From: Planoprotostelium fungivorum
Taxonomy: Eukaryota; Evosea; Variosea; Cavosteliida; Cavosteliaceae
Length of the DNA: 14,115 nt
Direction of reading: 5' to 3'
NCBI GenBank assembly: GCA_003024175.1
Contig: MDYQ01000229.1
Span: 64,001 to 78,115, forward strand
Positions 8,901-14,115 of the stretch are shown here, in pieces. Made by a program: the position numbers and the translations under genes. The first letter of the stretch is position 1; each line of letters starts with the position of its first letter. Under the pieces are notes generated by a model, which was given only the letters and a program-made list of their open reading frames with translations, did not search any database and was not told the origin of the DNA.

Positions 8901-9846
8901 TGTACAGCCCTAGAACTCTTAGACATCGAAGAGGATATCCTGTACCTCGAAGAAGCCAAGAGGTCCTCCCTCTCCGTAGCACAAGCCGAATTGAATCTCG
9001 TCACAAAGGAGTGGCAGGTGAAGATCCATCTACAACGAGTCTCACCTGTGACAGACTGTAGTCGATACGTTGAAGGACAACGAGAAATTCCAGAGGTTCG
9101 TCTCGAAATCAAAGGTAGAGATCGATCAGATGCATGAGGAGATGTCACAGAGCGTCACAGCGTATGAGAAGGTGAGGTGAAGAGGTGTGTCGTGGACTGA
9201 GAGGAGACAGATGGCTGTTTACTATGGAGAAGAACCAGCGAAGACGCCACCGGAAGATTTCTTCAACATCTTCTCTCAGTTCAATCTCATGATCAAGGTG
9301 AACATCCTTTCATTCGATTCACTTCTTCCATTCACTTCTTCCGTTCACTTCTTCCATTCACTTCTTCCGTTCACTTCTTCCATTCACTTCTTCCATTCAC
9401 TTCTTCCATTCACTTCTTCCATTCACTTCTTCCATTCTCTTTCATTCGATTGACCTCTTTACAGAAGGCGATGAAAGACATTGAACTGATGGTTGAATTG
9501 GAAGAGAAGATGAAATTGAGAGAGAGCAGGAAGAAGGTGAGAAAAGGAATAGACACACAGCTGATGGGAGTAGCATGCTCAGACGATTGAAGAAGTAGTA
9601 GAAGAGAGGGAAGAGAAGGAAGAGATTCAAGTACCAATCGTTCCCTTGATGATAGAGACAGAGAGAGTGGGGATGTTCCAGTACTACTTTGGACTCTTGA
9701 TGAGCTACACCATGTACATATTGGGGATGTGGAGAGACGAGGAGAAGAGGAGGGAGATGTTGAAGAGGGGAAGGGAAGAGATCAGAGGTCACGTGGAGAG
9801 ATGGATGTGGATGATGGGACGGAGGAAGAAGAAGATGTATGTATGA
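5972..9846 (+). CDS. Formin (FH1-FH2) with N-terminal membrane hairpin
   Basis: Actin nucleator/elongator, about 797 residues in about 24 exons. Exons: 5972-6067, 6102-6197, 6232-6262, 6326-6355, 6425-6456, 6500-6564, 6643-6853, 6894-6993, 7036-7077, 7122-7237, 7280-7318, 7365-7391, 7518-7544, 7617-7755, 7819-7956, 7996-8123, 8174-8248, 8304-8579, 8795-8870, 8908-9017, 9055-9171, 9211-9297, 9465-9536, 9583-9846. Two hydrophobic helices (about 126-148 and 151-178) form a hairpin. FH1 (about 240-304) is CPPPPPP and GGPPPP blocks. FH2 starts at KMKSFQWVKI (326) and includes ILEIGNFLNDPTPRGG, ISDTRTTDLKSDLL and the AVYYGEEPAKTPPEDFF end. No GBD/FH3 or clear DAD is seen. FH1-FH2 is certain. The anchor joins it through a phase-1 intron (6994-7035) and a consistent frame. 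Exons 3-6 and the last exon are provisional: an alternative splice near 9625 gives an acidic tail ending near 9855. Confidence 0.8.
7280..7544 (+). repeat. Tandemly duplicated FH1 mini-exons
   Basis: Three successive exons of 39, 27 and 27 nt (7280-7318, 7365-7391, 7518-7544) are in phase 0 and encode SGGPPPPPP, MSGGPPPP and VPGGPPPP. The two last exons also share their donor flank, (C/T)GTGAGTCATCTGA, so exon plus splice site was duplicated. Each mini-exon adds one proline block to FH1 and could be skipped without frameshift. Confidence 0.65.
7451..7494 (+). repeat. 22-bp tandem duplication in a formin intron
   Basis: Two copies of AAATGARTATCTCACTCTCATC (one base different) lie inside the 126-bp intron 7392-7517, between two FH1 mini-exons. 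They explain most of that intron's extra length. Confidence 0.8.
8580..8794 (+). repeat. Longest formin intron, with 14-bp tandem repeat
   Basis: A 215-bp intron interrupts FH2 between GSLIK and ISDTRTT. Its first part has about 3.5 copies of ATTGATGTCATCCC (about 8593-8648). A cryptic acceptor (TACATATAG, near 8706) offers no reading frame consistent with FH2, so one long intron is favoured. I see no snoRNA boxes or other RNA gene in it. Confidence 0.65.
9317..9433 (+). repeat. Nine 13-bp tandem repeats in a formin intron
   Basis: Exactly nine copies of RTTCACTTCTTCC (seven with A and two with G at the first base) fill most of the 167-bp intron 9298-9464. The tract is pyrimidine-rich and sits upstream of acceptor TTTACAG. 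It is a typical minisatellite and a likely length polymorphism. Confidence 0.9.
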
Positions 9847-9881
9847 GACATGTGTAGAAGGGCTCTACAGATGCTGTATCA

Positions 9882-9887
9882 AATAAA
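9882..9887 (+). terminator. AATAAA polyadenylation signal of the formin gene
   Basis: Canonical AATAAA lies 36 bp after the proposed formin stop codon and 163 bp before the sulfatase ATG. It is the only canonical signal at a plausible distance from a gene end here, and it supports the formin 3' boundary. Confidence 0.6.
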
Positions 9888-10050
9888 CGAGTCTCCGTTC
9901 CTTCACTGCTGTTCTGGTCAACGTAAGTAATCCCCCCGTCACCATCAAAATGGATTTGATTGTAGACGGAAATTTGACATTTCCCTGCCGGCTCTTCTTC
10001 CCGACCTGTAGGCACTCTAACCCCGAGCGAGAATAGAAGAGCAGCAGGAG

Positions 10051-12116
10051 ATGAAGGAGACACAGAGGCCTAACATCCTCATCGTGATGGCGGATCAGAT
10101 GACAGGCACCATTCTGGACAGTCCTGTGTTGAAGATCCCCAACATCAGAAAACTCCAGAAGGAAGGTACGAAGGCCAATCCTCTCAGGATCTCATTCGTA
10201 TTGCAGGAACAACGTTCGAGAGCTGTTATTCCAACAGTCCCTTATGTGCTCCATCTCGGTTCTCTATGATGGCCGGAGCTCTCCCCTCTAAGATAGGTCA
10301 GGATGACACTCAGACTACCTTCTCACTCTTGTAGGGTCTTACGACAATGCTGCCGAATTTTCATCATCGACACCAACATTCGGTCACTATCTCAGGTAAG
10401 AATGGACCTCACCATCTCGAATCCATATCAACACGAAACAGAACCGCCGGTTACCAGACGATCCTGGCAGGGAAGATGCATTTCATCGGTGCAGATCAAC
10501 TCCACGGATTTGAAGAGAGGTGACTTCGGTCTCGACAAGAGAGGCTCTAAAGAAGGACAGACTGACGACCGACATCTATCCCGCCGATTTCGGATGGACC
10601 CCAGATTGGGAGAAGCCAGATGTCAGGCCCGAATGGTATCACAACATGTTGAGTGTGGTTCAATCTGGCGAATGCATCACTACCAATCAGGTGTGACTCT
10701 TGTCTCATCACAGGCTCATTGTGCAGTTGGATTTCGATGAAGACGTCGCTTTCAACGTCCGAAGAAAGATCTTAGACATGAGCCGTTCGGGCGATCAGAG
10801 GTCATCCATCTTCCATCATCACATGCGAACTGACGGAGAACGACAGGCCGTTCTGCCTTTTCGTCTCCCTCACTCACCCTCACGATCCTTACGCCATCAG
10901 TCGAGAGTACTGGGACCGTTACACCGACGATGAGATTCCTCCTCCCCGTGTCCCCTCCGTCCCCTCTGACATCGATGACCCCCACAGCATCAGGTGCTCA
11001 TCATCTCCACTCCTTCCACGATCGTCTCAACCGAATCGTCTCTACTCTCGACTCATTTGATTCCACAGACTGCGTCATGCCATGGCCCTGGATGAATACG
11101 AGCTGAATCCAGAGAGGGTGCAGAGCGCTCGTCACGCTTATCACGGAGCCATCTCTTACGTCGACGACAAACTGGGAGACATTCTGAAGCTCTTAGAGTC
11201 CACAGGAATGTGTGAGGATACCGTCGTCCTCTTCTTGTCCGACCACGGAGACATGCTCGGTGAACGTAACCTCTGGTACAAGGTGGAGACGTACACAGAG
11301 AAGGTCGCATTCTGACTCGTGACGAGATGAATTACTTTGAGGGAGCGGCGAGGGTCCCTCTCATCATCCAAGCCCCTGAGAAGTATGGATTCGGTCGGGA
11401 CAAGAGGATCGACGAGCACGTGTCACTCTTAGACATCCTCCCCACCCTGGTGGGTCTCTCCACCATCAACGAATCTCGCCCCGCTCTACCTCCCTTTGAC
11501 ATCGATGGGGAGTCCCTCCTTCCTTATCTCTTGGGTGAGTTCTCCTTCACGCGAGAGACTGAGAGTGCAGGTCACGCTGCGGCGGAGAGAAAGAGAACGG
11601 TGTACGGAGAGTACTTGGCGGAGGGAGCTGTGGCACCTCTGTTCATGGTCAGAAGGGCACAGTGGAAGTACGTGTACAGTCAGGCCGATCCACCTCAATT
11701 GTACGACGTGGATGAAGATCCCAACGAGCTGAACAACCTGTGCAAGTCCCCTCAGCACTCGGCCATCTCTTCTGAATTCAGAAAGGAAGTGGAGGCAAAG
11801 TGGGATTCAGCGCAACTGAGAGAACTGGTGACACGAGATGTTCGTCTGTGGAGGCTGACGTGAATTTCAGGTGGTGGCCAGTCAGAGACGAAGGCACATG
11901 GTGCACAGAGCTCTCATCACGGGCAACTACACGCCCTGGGATTATAATCCCATTGTGGATGGAACAAACATGTACATTCGAAGACACATAGATCTGGACG
12001 ACATAGAGAAGAGGGCAAGGTATCCACCCGTGTTGATCCCCACACCAGATGGACCTGCAGCGGGGAAGATCACAAAGGTTTCAAATTGTCTCAATGCTGT
12101 GTTTAATACAAAGTGA
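10051..12116 (+). CDS. betC: Choline-sulfatase (BetC-type)
   Basis: Hydrolyses choline-O-sulfate to choline and sulfate, 555 residues (bacterial BetC is about 510). Exons: 10051-10165, 10207-10296, 10335-10395, 10442-10519, 10561-10690, 10727-10800, 10847-10993, 11069-11282, 11327-11839, 11871-12116; the sum is 1668 nt. An upstream in-frame stop at about 10018 supports this ATG. RPNILIVMADQ (Asp15) and SDHGD (Asp290, His291) are metal/active-site residues. CAPSR (Cys52) is the C-x-P-S-R motif converted to formylglycine. SYDNAAEFSSSTPTFGHYLR, GKMHFIGADQLHGFEERLTT and DIYPADFGWTPDWEKP are BetC signatures. The C-terminal exon ending near HIDLDDIEKRARYPP matches the choline-sulfatase C-terminal domain. 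No signal peptide, so probably cytosolic. The final intron (31 bp, donor GTTCGT) is unusual but restores the family alignment. Bacterial or fungal-like ancestry with local-type introns suggests an old transfer. Confidence 0.93.
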
Positions 12117-12342
12117 AGCTTTCATCTCTTAGATGTAGAGGGAAGACTGTTTGTGTCGTGATTCCTTGAGACATCATTGTTGATACGGAAAATCTGCACG
12201 TAAGATGATGCAATCACCCAACAAGATCTCAAGCAAGATTGAGGAGACTTGTCTTGGAGGGAGCGATCTTCTCAGGGAAGTTGGTGAACAGTTGACTCAC
12301 AAAGGAAGAGTCTCTGTTTTCAAACTGCTCTCGAGGACGTGA
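12117..12342. other. Sulfatase 3' flank
   Basis: About 225 bp after the sulfatase stop. No AATAAA and no credible exon was found on either strand. It probably holds the sulfatase 3' UTR. Confidence 0.4.
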
Positions 12343-12356
12343 TTTTCGCGCCAAAA
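12343..12356. promoter_or_regulatory. Perfect two-sided E2F-like site
   Basis: TTTTCGCGCCAAAA contains TTTCGCGC on the plus strand and TTTGGCGC on the minus strand, both exact E2F consensus matches. It resembles the site in the Pol X/bromodomain promoter. No complete gene starts beside it; a short ATG reading frame begins 9 bp downstream on the plus strand. Confidence 0.5.
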
Positions 12357-12364
12357 TTTACAAA

Positions 12365-12427
12365 ATGCCAATCCTTCTGGCCTTCACGGGTACGTATAAT
12401 CCGGGCGCTCCAATGGCAGAGTGGTAA
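12365..12427 (+). other. Possible orphan first exon after the E2F-like site
   Basis: ATG at 12365 opens a 20-codon frame. After MPILLAFTG it meets GTACGT (about 12390), a good splice donor, and otherwise closes at TAA 12425-12427. With the E2F-like site 9 bp upstream this looks like a promoter plus first exon, but no matching downstream exon is visible. It overlaps the tRNA-like unit. It may be a remnant or chance. Confidence 0.2.
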
Positions 12428-12491
12428 AGCCCAGCCTCTTGTTTGAGTGTCTGGCCTTTGGGCTCTCGGGTTCAAGTCCGGGCAAAGCGCC
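12404..12491 (+). ncRNA. tRNA-like Pol III unit (probable tRNA pseudogene or tRNA-derived element)
   Basis: A box TGGCAGAGTGG (12414-12424) and B box GGTTCAAGTCC (12469-12479) both fit the eukaryotic internal-promoter consensus. The ends GGCGCT and AGCGCC pair over six bases. The total of 88 nt would suit a type II or intron-containing tRNA. But three acceptor positions beyond these mismatch, the linker before the D arm is two bases too long, the T stem pairs fully only with an 8-base loop, and I cannot place an anticodon loop with U33. A T6 run follows. I therefore do not assign an amino acid. Confidence 0.45.
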
Positions 12492-12495
12492 TTTC

Positions 12496-12501
12496 TTTTT
12501 T
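12496..12501 (+). terminator. Pol III T6 terminator
   Basis: TTTTTT begins 4 bases after the 3' acceptor strand of the tRNA-like unit (after CTTTC), the usual place and length for RNA polymerase III termination. Confidence 0.5.
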
Positions 12502-13218
12502 GCTCTCAAGGAAAAATCAAAACGAGAGAACACAAAGAGAAAGAAGCAAGACACACACACCAACCAACCCCAAAGAGAGATTAAATCGCCAATTCGGACT
12601 CACTGCGGATGAATCCTCTCGTTCAAAGATGAGATCGGATCGACTCATAATTTTCAATCGATACAGATGTATACGTCTGTATTGATATACAATTCTAGGA
12701 CTGATTAGGAGAAGGAAGGTCTGTGTATGCGTCGAGGTGAGAGTGATTCTGAATGACATGATTTTAATCTCGATCCAGGCAGTTAATCTCTGGTGAATCC
12801 TGCGTAGCACGTGACGGATAGTTGCAAAGGAATCAACGAATATGTTAGTAATGGTGAGCTCAGAGAGAGGATGGAAATGGGGTTGATTATGCAGATAGAA
12901 ATGACATCTCATCTTGACACAGATCAATAATCAGTCAACAAGACTTGAACGCCACATCACTGGGACGAGATAAAAGGGAGAGGTGAGTCTGATGTTCCTG
13001 TTGGTGTCCATCATTAGGGAGATGGAAATCACCTCTGATCTCAGTGCAAATTCATCATCAGTGAACAATATATATCTTGTCTGGATGTGCCAACTCTGAG
13101 CAAAATAGAAATGAGACTTCCATGGACTGAAGCATTACAATTGGACATCAGTCAGCAAGTACAAAAGTAAATAATTTTAATAGAATGTTTTGATGAAGAG
13201 AGATTCCATTTTTACCGT
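12502..13218. other. Subtelomeric non-coding region
   Basis: More AT-rich than the rest of the window. A minus-strand frame of 136 codons (12927-12517) has no recognisable domain and no gene-like neighbours. Degenerate repeats begin near 12891, 13018 and 13103 with a shared pattern ATRGAAATSA then ATCAGTSAACAA. I see no supported gene. Confidence 0.45.
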
Positions 13219-13220
13219 GG

Positions 13221-13236
13221 GGGTTTAGGGTTTAGG
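13221..13236 (+). repeat. Interstitial telomeric repeat
   Basis: GGGTTTAGGGTTTAGG, two telomere units in the same orientation as the terminal array, preceded by two more G and followed by unrelated CGTATTG. It lies 820 bp inside the true end, on the centromere side of the truncated gene. Confidence 0.85.
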
Positions 13237-13290
13237 CGTATTGTTCGACGCTTATGGCTGGTTGTAGACTATCGCAAATGGTACCATCTT

Positions 13291-13311
13291 ATAGATCTCG
13301 AAAAGATCTAT
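13291..13311. repeat. Perfect 8-bp inverted repeat with 5-base loop
   Basis: ATAGATCT (13291-13298) and AGATCTAT (13304-13311) separated by CGAAA would form a hairpin. It lies about 140 bp past the stop of the minus-strand truncated gene, so a 3'-end or recombination role is possible but unsupported. Confidence 0.45.
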
Positions 13312-13449
13312 CTTTTGAGTCAAAAAAAGTCACCGTAGCGCAAGGCATAAGAAAGATACGGCCCTCGTCACACGGACCACCAAGTGAACACATACAAAAA
13401 AAATGTACAACAGTCTGGTGTCTCTTGATATGATCTATTTCGATCGAAT

Positions 13450-14055
13450 TTACTCCTTCCTCTGTCTCTTGGAGGCGGGGTCATCCTGAGGAGGGAACTG
13501 CTTCTTTCTTCCAAAGAGGAAGGGTCTTCTCCTGGCCTCCTCTTCTCTCCTGGCCGCTTCTTCCCTCTCCCTCTCCTCCTTCCTGGCTTCTTCGTGCTCT
13601 TCCATCTGCTTCTTGAAGTCCTTGAGGGTCCTCTTGCTGAAGTTGTAGGTGGCCTTGTCATGAGGATGGGATTTTACCCAAGAGATCTGGTCCACCTCCT
13701 CATCTTCTCCAATGTCGTCGTTCTCAGGAAGATAAGAGGCAGGGTCCAAGGGGACGGCCACAGGAAACATGACATTGACGTACTGGGTGCCGCAGTTGAG
13801 GAATCTGTCCTGGGTGTTGTTGACCAAGTTGTGAACTTGAGGCTGGACGATGGACTGATGGAGGATGTCTTGAGTTCTTCCCATGGTGGAGACTCCGTGA
13901 GATCTGTTGTAGTTCCTGAGGAGGATGGTGACACTGGTGTTGATGTAGTTGGCAAAAGCTCTCCTGAAGTCTGGCTCTTGACTGAACTTGGAGTCACAGG
14001 CGTGGGATGCAAAGCACCTCCTGAGGATGGCAAACTTGGTGGACTTGCTCTTGTT
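13450..14055 (-). pseudogene. Intronless protein gene truncated by the telomere (unknown family)
   Basis: An uninterrupted frame of 201 codons reads from the telomere boundary to TAA 13452-13450. Its start codon is missing: the frame is already open at 14055 and would hit a stop inside CCCTAAA repeats. An internal ATG (13884) exists, but the 57 codons before it look equally coding (KFAILRRCFASHACDSKF; FRRAFANYINTSVTILLRNY). The C-terminal third is a charged coiled-coil-like stretch (EEHEEARKEEREREEAARRE) ending with basic SKRQRK, which could be a nuclear signal. No intron in 606 nt and a strong preference for AAG, GAG, AGG, AAC and CTC codons set it apart from the intron-dense neighbours. I do not recognise the family. 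A retrocopy, transferred gene or old viral insertion are all possible. Confidence 0.6.
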
Positions 14056-14115
14056 GGGTTTAGGGTTTAGGGTTTAGGGTTTAGGGTTTAGGGTTTAGGG
14101 TTTAGGGTTTAGGGT
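14056..14115 (+). repeat. Telomere, TTTAGGG repeats
   Basis: GGG followed by eight exact TTTAGGG units and one further T, running to the window edge with the G-rich strand 5' to 3' outward. This marks the right chromosome end. There is no degenerate transition zone: coding sequence changes to repeat at TTGTT|GGG. Confidence 0.95.

Noticed and set aside
3865-9846. A single FHA-bromodomain-membrane-formin fusion gene
   Set aside because: No splice was found that carries the bromodomain frame past TGA 5970 into the formin frame with acceptable donor and acceptor; two adjoining genes fit better.
9583-9846. DAD autoinhibitory motif at the formin C-terminus
   Set aside because: A weak LDELHH in one alternative frame lacks the L-x-x-L spacing and following basic cluster, and the final exon frame is itself uncertain.
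12404-12491. Selenocysteine tRNA (long acceptor, 88 nt)
   Set aside because: The acceptor beyond six pairs mismatches, the D arm is not the six-pair Sec type, and there is no TCA in a possible anticodon loop.
12517-12927. 136-codon minus-strand reading frame in the subtelomeric region
   Set aside because: No domain, no promoter context, low-complexity Leu/Ile/His-rich composition, and no splice partner; probably chance.

Overview
This window looks like one chromosome end of an intron-rich, gene-dense unicellular eukaryote. Its last 60 bases are TTTAGGG telomere repeats, G-rich strand pointing outward. Nearly every gene is cut by short GT-AG introns, mostly 29-80 bp with GTGAGT-like donors, and intergenic gaps are small. 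TTTAGGG telomeres occur in plants, green algae, apicomplexans and several other protists. The protein set (PNKP-type FHA, Pol X, formin, ZNFX1-like helicase, E2F-like sites) would fit an amoebozoan-type protist, but I cannot name the organism. All exon maps were spliced by eye. For the four complete genes the exon sums are multiples of three and the protein frame is kept across every junction.

Layout from the left edge: (1) the N-terminal half of a ZNFX1-like RNA helicase, minus strand, running off the left edge (1-1302). (2) A 13-exon family X DNA polymerase, minus strand (1554-3737), with an N-terminal PNKP-type FHA domain. (3) A 127-bp divergent promoter with a palindromic E2F-like site. 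(4) A 10-exon FHA-bromodomain protein, plus strand (3865-5972). (5) A formin of about 24 exons (5972-9846) whose N-terminus is a two-helix membrane anchor instead of the usual GBD/FH3 region. Its proposed ATG overlaps the stop codon of gene 4. (6) A 10-exon choline-sulfatase (10051-12116). (7) A subtelomeric zone (12117-13449) with a perfect E2F-like palindrome, a tRNA-like Pol III unit, a short interstitial telomere tract and no convincing protein gene. (8) An intronless minus-strand reading frame (13450-14055) that the telomere cuts off at its 5' side. (9) The telomere (14056-14115).

Genes 2 and 4 share one promoter, and both begin with an FHA phosphopeptide-binding module. One is a DNA-repair polymerase and the other an acetyl-lysine reader, so joint S-phase or damage-linked expression from the E2F-like site is a reasonable inference. 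The choline-sulfatase closely follows bacterial and fungal BetC and may have been acquired horizontally, but it carries nine introns of the local type. The most unusual items are the FHA-Pol X fusion, the membrane-hairpin formin, the TGATG junction between genes 4 and 5, and the telomere-truncated gene lying between two telomeric tracts.
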